This document shows positions 38,245-46,418 of a stretch of 64,000 bases of DNA, one piece after another. Source of the DNA: Paenibacillus sp. ACRRY (GTDB lineage: Bacteria; Bacillota; Bacilli; Paenibacillales; Paenibacillaceae). Where the stretch lies: contig NZ_JAKRNM010000004.1 in the NCBI RefSeq assembly GCF_022346995.1, positions 1 through 64,000 on the forward strand, in the 5' to 3' direction. Every line of letters starts with the position of its first letter. The stretch's first letter is position 1. Under the pieces are notes generated by a model. The model searched no databases and had not been told where the DNA came from. It was given only the letters and a program-made list of their open reading frames with translations. A program made the position numbers and the translations under genes.

Positions 38245-39150
38245 ATGCTGGCATTTCGCTTGACCGGGCTGCCGGATTCTCGGCTGCCTCTGTATCTGTA
38301 TTGTATTGGAACACACGAGCAGAAAGTGCAGCTTAGGCCGGAAGGATTTCCGGTGCATCAGCTCTTCCTGTCACGCAGCGCCGCAGGCGAACTCAAGATT
38401 CCGGGTAAGGGGTCATGGCCCGTAGGAGCAGGCCAATTGTGGGTAGGTGAACCAGGAGTAGCCCACGAATTTTACCCGCATTCCAGGACAAACGGGGAAC
38501 TTGGATATATCGGCATTGGCGGCAGTTCAGCCGGATCGGTGCTCCAATCAGCCGGGTTATTGCATGAGGGGCCGAGAGCCCTATCCGATTTTGAGAAGTT
38601 CTGGTCGCGAATGACGGATCTTTGGCATGGGCTGGACGATGGGAAGTCTGGTGTCTGGGATACCTCACTTATCGTCTACCAGTTTATTCTAGACATCGCC
38701 AGGTCCGTATCGACACAGGAGAGAGCAGATTTATCTGACCTGAGTCGTATCTCTGTGACGTCTGATCAGCGTGAGTCCGATCCGGGAAGTGAGGCATTTA
38801 CCCGTGCGGTTGCCTTGATGCATGCCCACTACCAGGATGATCTGTTATTAAAGCATGTGGCCGAAGCCGTGGGATACTCCGTGCAGCATCTCAATCGTTT
38901 GTTTCATCAGCGCCAGGGCGTGACCGGGCATCAATATATGCAGCGTTTGAGACTGCAAAAGGCATCCGAATGGCTGGACAAGCATCCACGTGCGAGTGTG
39001 AGAGAGGCCGCAGAGATGGTTGGCATGGAGGTTAACTATTTTATCCGCATGTTCAAACGCGAATTCGGTGAAACGCCTGGCAAGGGGATCAAACAGCGGA
39101 ACCAGTCTAGTGCTGAAAAAGGCGAACCCGATGTGACGCCAACGCTTTGA
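38245..39150 (+). CDS. AraC family transcriptional regulator
   Basis: This 301-aa protein has an N-terminal cupin-like sensing part (residues ~1-150, with HQLFLSRSAAGELKIPGKG and VGEPGVAHEFYPHS) and a C-terminal double helix-turn-helix AraC domain (LKHVAEAVGYSVQHLNRLFHQRQGVTGHQYMQRLRLQKASEWL...VREAAEMVGMEVNYFIRMFKREFGETP). This layout is common in regulators of sugar uptake in Paenibacillus, but no target lies next door. SD AAGGGA, 8 nt before ATG. Confidence 0.9.
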   Translation: MLAFRLTGLPDSRLPLYLYCIGTHEQKVQLRPEGFPVHQLFLSRSAAGELKIPGKGSWPVGAGQLWVGEPGVAHEFYPHSRTNGELGYIGIGGSSAGSVLQSAGLLHEGPRALSDFEKFWSRMTDLWHGLDDGKSGVWDTSLIVYQFILDIARSVSTQERADLSDLSRISVTSDQRESDPGSEAFTRAVALMHAHYQDDLLLKHVAEAVGYSVQHLNRLFHQRQGVTGHQYMQRLRLQKASEWLDKHPRASVREAAEMVGMEVNYFIRMFKREFGETPGKGIKQRNQSSAEKGEPDVTPTL

Positions 39151-39196
39151 AGGGTAACTTTCGAGGATAGGTATGAAGAAAAGGTGAGTAATGAAG

Positions 39197-39224
39197 AAAG
39201 GGGCCATCATGGCCCCTTTTTGGT
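39197..39224. terminator. bidirectional terminator between araC-type gene and DUF1129 gene
   Basis: AAAGGGGCC ATCAT GGCCCCTTT is a perfect hairpin, with T-run on the plus side and AAGAAAG (T-rich on the minus side). Confidence 0.88.
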
Positions 39225-40034
39225 TTATTTCTTTTTCTGCCCGAAGAGCGGTCTCAGTAGAGCAAGCCCCACGATACCAATCACAAGACTAACCCACGGG
39301 GCTAAGTAAAATACCGGAAGACTGTCCCGCAGCGGATAACCGACGAACAGGACAAGCACAACAATGACGATATAGATCGCAATTCCTTTCAGGTTAACCT
39401 GGGGCCTCGACGTCATATCCTTGCCTTGATCATCCGGCCGTTCCGCCAGGCGGCGAAGCATCTCAACCAGGGCAATCCCGCCAACGGCTGAAATGATAAT
39501 CGAAAACAGACTGATATGGCTGAATGGTTCTGTATCTCCACCGCTCCAGCCGATAAATAGCCCGGCTGCGCCCTGAATGAGCATGACAAAAGAAATGGCT
39601 GCCCATGCAATCATCACATACCACTTGGGTGTACGTTTGACTGGACCGGAAGCTTCTCCGTTCACATCTTCATCGTCCTTGGATGCTACAGCTGGCTTAG
39701 CTGGTTTATCGGCTTTCAATTTTTTGGATGAGTCTCTAGCCACAGATACAGATGAAGAACTCGGTGCTCCTGCACCTGTATCCAGGCGTTCGTGGATATC
39801 CTGTTCCAGGTCCGCTCCATATCGTTCGCGTGCTGATAGTCCATCCCGCTGGGCTTGTACAATGGCTTTTCCTTCAGCCAAAATCCATTCTTCCTGAGTT
39901 CTTTCATCTGCGTCGGTACGGCGGGCAATGCCGCTAATCTGGTCGAACAATTTTACATTTTCGGGCGTCATCCGGCTCATTTCGGTCATTTGCCGGTTTT
40001 GTATTTCTTTAAGCTTCTTATAGGAAATCCCCAA
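39225..40034 (-). CDS. DUF1129 family membrane protein
   Basis: A cytoplasmic N-terminal region resembles the DUF1129 helical part (MTPENVKLFDQISGIARRTDADERTQEEWILAEGKAIVQAQRDGLSARERYG). A Lys/Asp-rich linker (residues ~85-130) and about four TM segments follow (WYVMIAWAAISFVMLIQGAAGLF; ISLFSIIISAVGGIALVEML; GIAIYIVIVVLVLFVGYPL; FYLAPWVSLVIGIVGLALL). Function unknown. I chose the TTG at 40034 since AGGGGGAG lies 6 nt before it; the GTG at 40058 has no SD. About 269 aa. Confidence 0.8.
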   Translation of the reverse strand: MGISYKKLKEIQNRQMTEMSRMTPENVKLFDQISGIARRTDADERTQEEWILAEGKAIVQAQRDGLSARERYGADLEQDIHERLDTGAGAPSSSSVSVARDSSKKLKADKPAKPAVASKDDEDVNGEASGPVKRTPKWYVMIAWAAISFVMLIQGAAGLFIGWSGGDTEPFSHISLFSIIISAVGGIALVEMLRRLAERPDDQGKDMTSRPQVNLKGIAIYIVIVVLVLFVGYPLRDSLPVFYLAPWVSLVIGIVGLALLRPLFGQKKK

Positions 40035-40130
40035 TGATTGCTCCCCCTGTCTGAACACGTTACAGATCCCCAGTTTCCTGAAGACCCTGACGGTATTTTA
40101 GTATACGGGAAGGGCTCTCGTTTCGCAAAG

Positions 40131-40403
40131 TCATTCCTTATAAAAAAGCTGCTTGTGATTCATCCATAGCCCTACGCAGGCCAGAATGACACAGGTGCAT
40201 AACAACACCAGCTTGCCATGATCACGTATCCATTCGATGAGATGTTCCATGAATTCAATCCCTTTCGCCGGAAGGAATCCGAGGTCAATTTGCATGTACA
40301 TATTATCGATTAATTTCCCCATTTTTCCTGTGAAATATTCATAGGCTGAGCCCATATCCAACGATTGTGTGAAGGATGAATAAAGGCTGGCCGATTCCAA
40401 CAC
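40131..40403 (-). CDS. small single-pass membrane protein, unknown
   Basis: A 90-codon frame with one clear TM helix near the C terminus (LVLLCTCVILACVGLWM) preceded by an amphipathic part (FMEHLIEWIRDHGKLV). The GTG at 40403 has no SD. A more likely start is the ATG near 40322 (MGKLIDNMYMQID), which follows AGGAAAA, giving about 63 aa. It lies 96 nt upstream of the DUF1129 gene on the same strand. No family is recognised; whether it is expressed is not certain. Confidence 0.45.
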   Translation of the reverse strand: MLESASLYSSFTQSLDMGSAYEYFTGKMGKLIDNMYMQIDLGFLPAKGIEFMEHLIEWIRDHGKLVLLCTCVILACVGLWMNHKQLFYKE

Positions 40404-40450
40404 AATAGTAGCATTTCAAACGAAAAAAACAGTAATGGGAGTGTGCAGAC

Positions 40451-40699
40451 ATGAATCAAGCGAATCATAATAACAACGAATTAACACGGAAGCTGCTGCT
40501 GAACAGCAACTCCCGTGGTGTGAAGGATGAAGTGGTTCCCATGGGACAGGGAGCAGCAGAGGATACCGAATTTGCAGTTGAGCTTGGTGAGGGACCCGAC
40601 AAAACGGGCAGCTTCTGGGAAAGTTCTGATTTTGCCCGTGAGCATCGCTGGGAAGGTCAAGTAGAGACCCACGAGATGTTTCGCCGGAGCTATGAATAG
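40451..40699 (+). CDS. small acidic hydrophilic protein, unknown
   Basis: This 82-aa protein has an Asn-rich start (MNQANHNNNELTRKLLLNSNSRG), then an acidic middle (AAEDTEFAVELGEGPD) and a charged C terminus (FAREHRWEGQVETHEMFRRSYE). No Cys, signal peptide or TM. The middle part faintly recalls the small YfhD-type proteins of Bacillus, but that is weak. SD TGGGAG lies 9 nt before ATG. It is divergent from the small membrane protein and convergent with the sensor kinase, with only 16 nt between the stops. Confidence 0.6.
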   Translation: MNQANHNNNELTRKLLLNSNSRGVKDEVVPMGQGAAEDTEFAVELGEGPDKTGSFWESSDFAREHRWEGQVETHEMFRRSYE

Positions 40700-40715
40700 T
40701 ACATGGACTCCATGA

Positions 40716-42179
40716 TCACCCTTCAGTATCGAGTGTAAAAGAGATACAGGCACCACCTTCAGACAGGTTACTGGCGCCTATGGTCCCACCGTGCTTCTCC
40801 ACAATGCGTTTGGCGGTGAACAGGCCCAATCCGGTCTGCCCTTGGTGGCCGTGATAGAATTGGTCAAACAAATGCGGCAGATCCGCTTCGGTGAAGCCTG
40901 GACCCGTATCGCAGACAGTAACCTGCATGATATGTACATCCTGTATATCCACATGTAGTCTGATCTCCCCTTGTGGGGGTACATAACGTAAGCTGTTAGC
41001 CACCAAGTTATCCAGCACCTGACCGACCCGTTGTACATCCAGCTGGAGGGGCGGAGAACTGTCCGCCCTTCGATCCACGAGTTTGAATTCCAAATGCACA
41101 CGTTGACTGGAACACAGGAAACCAATCTCTCGCTGCTTCATCTCCCAAAAGGAAGAAGGATCAACCGCTTCACGTCGAAGCGGAAAATAATCAAAATCGG
41201 TACCTGCGGCTACCGTCATATCCTGAATGAGCCGATTAATTCGCTTCACATTATGATCAATGACATCCAGATGGTTGCTCATGCTTTCGGCAGTATGTAC
41301 AACATGTGCGGGTGAATCCTTAAGCAGTTCCACATGACCCTGAATCACCGTCATCGGCGTACGGAAATCATGGCTGATCGCACCCATCAGTTCACTCCGT
41401 TCCTGCTGAAGCTTCCATTCCCGGGTTAGGGCGCTCTTCAGTTCCTTGCGCATATCCTCGAAGGAGGCAGAGAGAAGACCGAGCTCATTAGGCGCGTGGT
41501 TATCCAAAATGAAGTCCAGATCCTGGTCCTTAATGCGTTTGGAAGCCAGAATGAGGTCCTGAATCGGCCGGTTCACATTACGACCCACTCTCCCAGCCAC
41601 AAACCAGGTCGCTCCCGCGATATATACGAAGGGAGAAGCCAGCATCAGTCCGAGAAACGTATTCGTCCAGACGCGCGATATGGATGGAGAAGGGCTGGTT
41701 TCCAATCGGTATTGGAGTACAAGAGCACCTGAATACATTCCCTGATCTTCGCTTAGAGGCGAGATGAGCGTAACCAGTCCGCCTAACCCAAGTGTACTAT
41801 CTGTGATTGTTTTGCTATTCAGCCTGCTCAGCAGGTCCATTTCATTCTCCACAACATGCTCCTGGATTGTTCCGTATCTTCTGTTTCCATGGGTATCCAC
41901 AACCTGATAGGTGATGCCTTCCGGAGGGAGCAGCTGTTCCAGCTTGGCCTGATTGGCGGTGTCGGTCCACTTGATCTGTTGCTTCGCCTGCTCTTGTAAA
42001 GTGTGCTGAATATCGGGAATTTGAGATTCATAATAGTTGGCAGGCTTCAGCCACTGGTTGGAGAAGAGAAATGATATACCCGCGGCCCAGGTCAGGAGTG
42101 TCAATACGATGCTAATCCCCATAACGAGTGCAAATGCCCAGACGAGTTGTTTTTTGATCGGCCAGCGTTCCTTAATCAT
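40716..42179 (-). CDS. sensor histidine kinase
   Basis: This 487-aa protein starts with a TM helix (residues ~10-40), then an extracytoplasmic sensing region, a second TM (~172-195), HAMP, a HisKA domain with the phosphorylated His270 in MGAISHDFRTPMTVIQGH, and an HATPase domain (NLVANSLRYVPP, VCDTGPGF, GLGLFTAKRIVEKHGG). It pairs with the response regulator upstream. ATG 42179 overlaps the regulator's TGA by 4 nt, so translation is coupled; upstream in-frame codons are rejected. The signal it senses is unknown. Confidence 0.93.
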   Translation of the reverse strand: MIKERWPIKKQLVWAFALVMGISIVLTLLTWAAGISFLFSNQWLKPANYYESQIPDIQHTLQEQAKQQIKWTDTANQAKLEQLLPPEGITYQVVDTHGNRRYGTIQEHVVENEMDLLSRLNSKTITDSTLGLGGLVTLISPLSEDQGMYSGALVLQYRLETSPSPSISRVWTNTFLGLMLASPFVYIAGATWFVAGRVGRNVNRPIQDLILASKRIKDQDLDFILDNHAPNELGLLSASFEDMRKELKSALTREWKLQQERSELMGAISHDFRTPMTVIQGHVELLKDSPAHVVHTAESMSNHLDVIDHNVKRINRLIQDMTVAAGTDFDYFPLRREAVDPSSFWEMKQREIGFLCSSQRVHLEFKLVDRRADSSPPLQLDVQRVGQVLDNLVANSLRYVPPQGEIRLHVDIQDVHIMQVTVCDTGPGFTEADLPHLFDQFYHGHQGQTGLGLFTAKRIVEKHGGTIGASNLSEGGACISFTLDTEG

Positions 42180-42874
42180 CGTACGGGCTCCCATTTGTAC
42201 CCGACACCCCATACTGTTGAGATATACGCATGATCCGGGTCAGCTGCTGCCAGCTTGGCCCTTATTTTTTTGACATGTTCCGTGATCGTAGTCGTATCCC
42301 CCGTTGCTTCGAGGCCCCAGATGCGGTCGTATAGCTGTTCCTTGGAGAAAACCTGCCCTGGATGCGTGGCCAGCAGTTCCACCAAATCATACTCCTTGAG
42401 CGTGAGCGGAATGGCATGCTGCATGATCATGACCGTGCGCCCCTTCAGGTCCATTTGCAAAGATCCGTATCTGTAAAACGCAGGCTTATTCACGAGCGGC
42501 TGAACGCCATCGCGACGGGAACGGCGCAAGTGGGCAGCCACTCTTGCTTTCAGTTCCCCAAGACTGAACGGCTTCGTCATATAATCATCGCCGCCGATGG
42601 ATAACCCTTGAATCCGGTCCATTTCGGCCTGCCTCGCACTGAGGAAGAGGATGGGGCAGCTCACCTCATCCCGAATCAGCCGGCAGAGCTCAAACCCGCT
42701 CATGCCGGGCATCATAATGTCCAAAAGAATCAGATCCGGCAGATTACCGAGAAGCTGTAATGCCTCGGTGCCGCTTGATGCCGTGGACACGTTATATCCT
42801 TCCTGTGTGAGTGTCTGATGAATCAGAGCCACAATATCCTTTTCGTCATCTACAATCAGAATGTTTTCGTTCAT
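42176..42874 (-). CDS. OmpR/PhoB family response regulator
   Basis: This 232-aa protein has a receiver domain with acidic pocket (ILIVDDEKDIV), phospho-acceptor Asp52 in LILLDIMMPG, and Lys in YMTKPF. A winged-helix DNA-binding domain follows (LTLKEYDLVELLATHPGQVFSKEQLYDRIWG...TTITEHVKKIRAKL...ISTVWGVGYKWE). First gene of a two-gene operon with the kinase. SD AGGAAA upstream of ATG. Targets unknown; the divergent hydrolase gene is one candidate. Confidence 0.94.
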   Translation of the reverse strand: MNENILIVDDEKDIVALIHQTLTQEGYNVSTASSGTEALQLLGNLPDLILLDIMMPGMSGFELCRLIRDEVSCPILFLSARQAEMDRIQGLSIGGDDYMTKPFSLGELKARVAAHLRRSRRDGVQPLVNKPAFYRYGSLQMDLKGRTVMIMQHAIPLTLKEYDLVELLATHPGQVFSKEQLYDRIWGLEATGDTTTITEHVKKIRAKLAAADPDHAYISTVWGVGYKWEPVR

Positions 42875-43250
42875 GATGATTTCCTGGCAGTATTTTTCGA
42901 GGCTGTTACTCCTTACTGCCGTCTCCGTTTCCTTCGAATAGTTGAGTATATATTGTACCTAAAATTTCCATGATCGTAAAAACAAGAATGCTAAGGAAGA
43001 ATTCGATTCTTTCATTCACTCCAGGCATAATCTCGCCGATACATTGAAGATACACATGAATTCTAAAGATTTTATAACGTTCCATCTATTAATGATAATT
43101 TGCCTGTTGCACAGGCGTTTCCTCACGTTGACTTGAGGTTCCCAGGATGATATTATACTAATAACATCTTAATACACATTAAACTCATCGGATTTATATA
43201 CAATAAAATGAATGAACGAGTAACGGCAAGAATGGAAAGGGGAAATTAGC
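42875..43250. other. 376-nt divergent intergenic region
   Basis: This region separates the two-component operon (minus) from the hydrolase gene (plus). TTGACT (43128-43133) and TATTAT (43151-43156) 17 bp apart form a plus-strand promoter. Just upstream is the inverted repeat GCCTGT TGC ACAGGC (43102-43116), and CCTCA...TGAGG flanks the -35. These could be operators. No gene, terminator or riboswitch was seen. Confidence 0.5.
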
Positions 43251-44081
43251 ATGGAGCGTCAGATCAGTATCCGTCATGGACAGGAAGAATTAACAGCTAC
43301 GATTCATTATCCCGTAGTTAGGGATATCAAGGAGGGGAACCACCAGCAGCGTGTGCCTTTGGCGGTCATTTGCCATGGTTTTGTCGGCAGCCGGATTGGC
43401 GTGGATCGCCTGTTCGTGAAGACCGCACGTGAACTGGCTGAGGATGGATACCTGGTGCTGCGCTTCGACTACATCGGCTGCGGGGAGAGCAGCGGCGAAT
43501 ATGGAGCTGAAGGACTGGATTCCATGATCGCCCAGACTCGTTCTGTGCTGGACTACGCAGTGAACTGCAGTGATGTGGATCCAACCCGCGTAACATTGAT
43601 CGGTCATAGTCTGGGCGGAGCAGTTGCTCTGCTGACGGCCATCCGTGATAAACGCGTCAAGAATCTGGTCATGTGGTCTGCGGTGGGCTATCCGTTCAAT
43701 GACATCGTAAAGATTACGGGACGTGAGGTGTACGATCTGGGCGTGAAGCAGGGCTCGGCTGATTATCTCGCTTACAAGTTCACTCCGGCTTTCTTTGAGT
43801 CTCTGGCTGAGCATCAACCGTTCCAGGAAGCCGTTAAGTTTAACGGCGATGTTCTGGTCGTGCACGGGACATCAGATGACATTATTCCTGTAGACTATGC
43901 GTTCCTATATCAGAAGGTATTCTGGATGCGTCAGGAAGGACGCTGCGACAAGGAGATTATTTTCCAGGGGGATCATACCTTCTCTTCCGGCAAAGAGCGG
44001 GAGCAGCTGATCACGCGTACCCGGGAATGGCTCGGCGAACGTCAGAAGATCGAACAGGATTGGCAGCACTGGATGATCTAA
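43251..44081 (+). CDS. alpha/beta hydrolase, esterase-like
   Basis: This 276-aa hydrolase has the oxyanion region AVICHGFVGSRIG, LVLRFDYIGCGESSGEYG, nucleophile Ser in LIGHSLGGAVALL, the acid in GTSDDIIPVDYA, and the His in FQGDHTFSSGKE. The pattern is like feruloyl/cinnamoyl esterase and related intracellular hydrolases. No signal peptide. SD AAAGGGG. The divergent two-component system may control it. Substrate not inferred. Confidence 0.88.
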   Translation: MERQISIRHGQEELTATIHYPVVRDIKEGNHQQRVPLAVICHGFVGSRIGVDRLFVKTARELAEDGYLVLRFDYIGCGESSGEYGAEGLDSMIAQTRSVLDYAVNCSDVDPTRVTLIGHSLGGAVALLTAIRDKRVKNLVMWSAVGYPFNDIVKITGREVYDLGVKQGSADYLAYKFTPAFFESLAEHQPFQEAVKFNGDVLVVHGTSDDIIPVDYAFLYQKVFWMRQEGRCDKEIIFQGDHTFSSGKEREQLITRTREWLGERQKIEQDWQHWMI

Positions 44082-44249
44082 TGGCTAGGAGGACGTCTTA
44101 AGCTATCGAACACATAATGGAGTGGAGAACCAGAATGGCGTGATTGGGCAGTTTCGTGATGTCAGCTTGGAAAAGCGCCTTCTACGCGGTAGAATAGAGG
44201 AGTAGTATAGAAGCGTGACCATTCTATCCGTGTCTGGAGGTTGGCAGCA

Positions 44250-45038
44250 ATGACATTACCCGCATTTTTCATTGCGCATGGTTCTCCCGCTATGGCGGTA
44301 GAGAGCAATGACTACACTCAATTTCTGAACCAGCTTGGAAACAGGCTGCCGGCTCCAAAAGCCATTGTTGTATTTACGGCGCATTGGGATTGTCCCGAGC
44401 CGTCCGTGACGATGGACGATACACATCAGACCTTGCATGACTTCTACGGATTCCCCTCTAATATGTATAACATCGATTATCCAGCGCCAGGACAATCCGA
44501 ACTTGCGAATGAGATCTGCGCTCTCTTTACCCGCAGCAATCTGCCGCATCAGCCTGTTCGAGGCAGAGGTCTGGACCATGGAGTCTGGGTGCCACTGCTG
44601 CATATGTATCCACAGGCGAATATCCCTGTCGTTGTTGTGTCTGTAGATTCGCTGCGTTCACCGCAGGAGCAGTACGATATTGGCCGGATGCTTGAACAGC
44701 TGCGTCATGACGATGTACTGATCATAGGCAGTGGCGGTACCGTTCATAATCTGCGACTACTCGGTAGTGACGAAGATGAGCCGGAGGATTGGGCTGTGGA
44801 GTTCGATGATTGGATGGAAGAGCGGCTGGAGAAATGGAACACGAGAGAGCTGTTTCAATATGACAAAAAAGCTCCAAATGCCCGAACTGCGGTTCCTTCC
44901 TATGGAACAGAGCATTTGGCTCCCCTGTTCTATGCCATGGGCACAGCAGACATGTCCCGAAAAGCGAAGCGCCTGTTCCAGTCTTATCCGTATGGAACAC
45001 TCAGTTTGAACTGCTGGCAATTCGGTGACGGCGTGTAA
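44250..45038 (+). CDS. DODA-type extradiol ring-opening dioxygenase family protein
   Basis: This 262-aa protein of the LigB-like class III family (E. coli YgiD type, 4,5-DOPA dioxygenase) has metal ligands in FFIAHGSP (His), VVFTAHWDCPE (His), GLDHGVWVPL (His) and GSGGTVHNLR. Such enzymes bind a single metal and open catechol rings, though many bacterial ones have unknown substrates. I chose ATG 44250 with GGAGG 9 nt upstream; the TTG at 44241 lies too close to the SD. It may work with the catechol-related genes elsewhere in this window, but that is only a thought. Confidence 0.88.
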   Translation: MTLPAFFIAHGSPAMAVESNDYTQFLNQLGNRLPAPKAIVVFTAHWDCPEPSVTMDDTHQTLHDFYGFPSNMYNIDYPAPGQSELANEICALFTRSNLPHQPVRGRGLDHGVWVPLLHMYPQANIPVVVVSVDSLRSPQEQYDIGRMLEQLRHDDVLIIGSGGTVHNLRLLGSDEDEPEDWAVEFDDWMEERLEKWNTRELFQYDKKAPNARTAVPSYGTEHLAPLFYAMGTADMSRKAKRLFQSYPYGTLSLNCWQFGDGV

Positions 45039-45123
45039 CTTGGAGCAGACAAGAGGGATAGCTGTACAGTACGGCCCTCTATACAATGACATTCAGACAT
45101 GAACCACTTATGAATAATAAAAG

Positions 45124-45163
45124 CAAAAGGTTCCTTCACCCAGCAATATTGGTGGGCGGAGGA
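45124..45163. terminator. bidirectional terminator after the dioxygenase gene
   Basis: AAAAGGTTCCT...AGGAACCTTTT, with inner CACCCA/TGGGCG pairing and tails of A and T on each side, lies between convergent genes. Confidence 0.85.
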
Positions 45164-45187
45164 ACCTTTTTTGGTGTAAGCCTATAT

Positions 45188-45400
45188 TTATTTTCGAATT
45201 TCGAAGAACTCACAAGCGGCACGAGAATGATAGGCAAGTTCACTGACACTGGACTGGACTACAATCGTTTGGCTGTCAAAACGGATAATGACACCACCGG
45301 AATCAATCTGATGGTTATCTTTAAATACCCGGATCTTGTGCTGCAATTCCATGGCTTCCTGGAAGTCGGCCTCGGTCTCAAGACGGCGGTTGGTCGGCAT
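45188..45400 (-). CDS. small protein (70 aa), unknown
   Basis: A 70-codon frame with a strong SD (AAGGAG, 8 nt before ATG). Sequence starts MPTNRRLETEADFQEAMELQH and contains IDSGGVIIRFDSQTIVVQSS. It looks soluble, with a helical first half and a beta-rich second half, one Cys, no signal peptide. I do not recognise a family. It ends at a shared bidirectional terminator, which supports it being a true gene. Longer frames in other phases here lack SD sites. Confidence 0.65.
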   Translation of the reverse strand: MPTNRRLETEADFQEAMELQHKIRVFKDNHQIDSGGVIIRFDSQTIVVQSSVSELAYHSRAACEFFEIRK

Positions 45401-45483
45401 GTGGGGTACTCCTTTTGATCATGTACTTTAATTCCTGGTTCCATCATAATACGTCATTCTGTGCAGGGGCAAGTCAGGCATGA

Positions 45484-45520
45484 AAAAGCCCCGTTCCCCG
45501 GGGGATGGGGAGCAGGGCTG
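45484..45520 (-). terminator. terminator of the doxX gene
   Basis: On the minus strand AGCCCTGCTCCCC pairs with GGGGAACGGGGCT and is followed by TTTTTC. Confidence 0.8.
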
Positions 45521-45537
45521 ATATGGTATTCTGAACG

Positions 45538-46077
45538 TTACGCTGTTTTTTGAGCTGTATTTATGGTTGGTGTATCTTTGGGATGATTCCCTTTGTTCCG
45601 GCTGAACAATCCGCGAAGGTAAGGCAGTACCCAATGATCCAGACCGATTTTACCAGCATTGGCACCAGCAACGACGAGGAAGATTTGCATCAGAACCAGT
45701 TGTGCATTCGTGCTCACTGTACCCGAGAAGAGGAACGCGAAGTTCATCACGAGAGCCATCAGTGCAGCCAGTGTTGTAAAGCAGCCAAGGATGAGACCGA
45801 CACCTACAAGGAATTCACCAAGCGGGATGATGAAGTCGAACAATCCGGCATTTGGTACTGCGAATTTCTCAAGGAACGTTCCCCACCAAGCCTGAACGGT
45901 TGGGCTTTCGCCTGTTGCTTTCTCAACTGCTCCAGCGAGGAAGCCGCCAGCCTGGAAGCCGCCTGTCAATTTGCCCCATCCGTGAGTCATCCAATCATAA
46001 CCGATGTACACCCGAAGTACTGTCAAAATCCACATTGCCACTTTGTTTTCTCTAAGCCATTGGTTGAAGCTGAACAT
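45538..46077 (-). CDS. DoxX family membrane protein
   Basis: This 179-aa integral membrane protein of the DoxX family has four TM segments (VAMWILTVLRVYIGYDWMTHGW; FDFIIPLGEFLVGVGLILGC; LAALMALVMNFAFLFSG; LVLMQIFLVVAGANAG). Relatives are subunits of thiosulfate:quinone oxidoreductase or putative quinone oxidoreductases (CatD, MhqP). ATG 46077 has AAGGAG 8 nt upstream; the frame from 46194 lacks an SD. Its promoter has a CRP/FNR-like palindrome, so control by oxygen or redox is plausible. Confidence 0.88.
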   Translation of the reverse strand: MFSFNQWLRENKVAMWILTVLRVYIGYDWMTHGWGKLTGGFQAGGFLAGAVEKATGESPTVQAWWGTFLEKFAVPNAGLFDFIIPLGEFLVGVGLILGCFTTLAALMALVMNFAFLFSGTVSTNAQLVLMQIFLVVAGANAGKIGLDHWVLPYLRGLFSRNKGNHPKDTPTINTAQKTA

Positions 46078-46152
46078 ATAAACCACTCCTTCATGGAATC
46101 TAGTGTGTGTTGTTTGTTTTGGTTTTTCTAAGTGATCACCTTTGATGTCTTT

Positions 46153-46196
46153 ATTGTATAGTTCAAAAGTCTTTTTGTTTGTGATAAAAATCACAA
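46153..46196 (-). promoter_or_regulatory. FNR/Rex-like palindrome and doxX promoter
   Basis: On the minus strand TTGTGAT TTTT ATCACAA (46179-46196) is a perfect 7-4-7 palindrome that contains the CRP/FNR pattern TGTGA-N6-TCACA and also resembles the Rex box. TACAAT (46153-46158) is a -10 box; no good -35 is seen. With a start 7 nt after the -10 box, the palindrome is centred near -41.5, the class for FNR-type activators. The transcription start is estimated, not known. Confidence 0.65.
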
Positions 46197-46418
46197 TCTA
46201 GTTCAAATTTTAAGTAAGCTTTGATGAGTTCACATTTAAGACATAAATGATTGCCGAATTATCGTTTCAATTACTTGCTACGGGGGTATGAAATTGCCTT
46301 TATATCGAAGACAAATGGTGGTACGTGTGATTAAATGGAAAGAAAAACGTGAAATGGTTATCCGCATCCAGAAATAGCCACACCTTAGACCTAGGCCATT
46401 GTACAGGAGGTACAACGA

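Noticed and set aside
45086..45418. 110-codon plus-strand frame over the 70-aa gene
   Set aside because: No SD, it covers a terminator hairpin, and the opposite frame has a strong SD.
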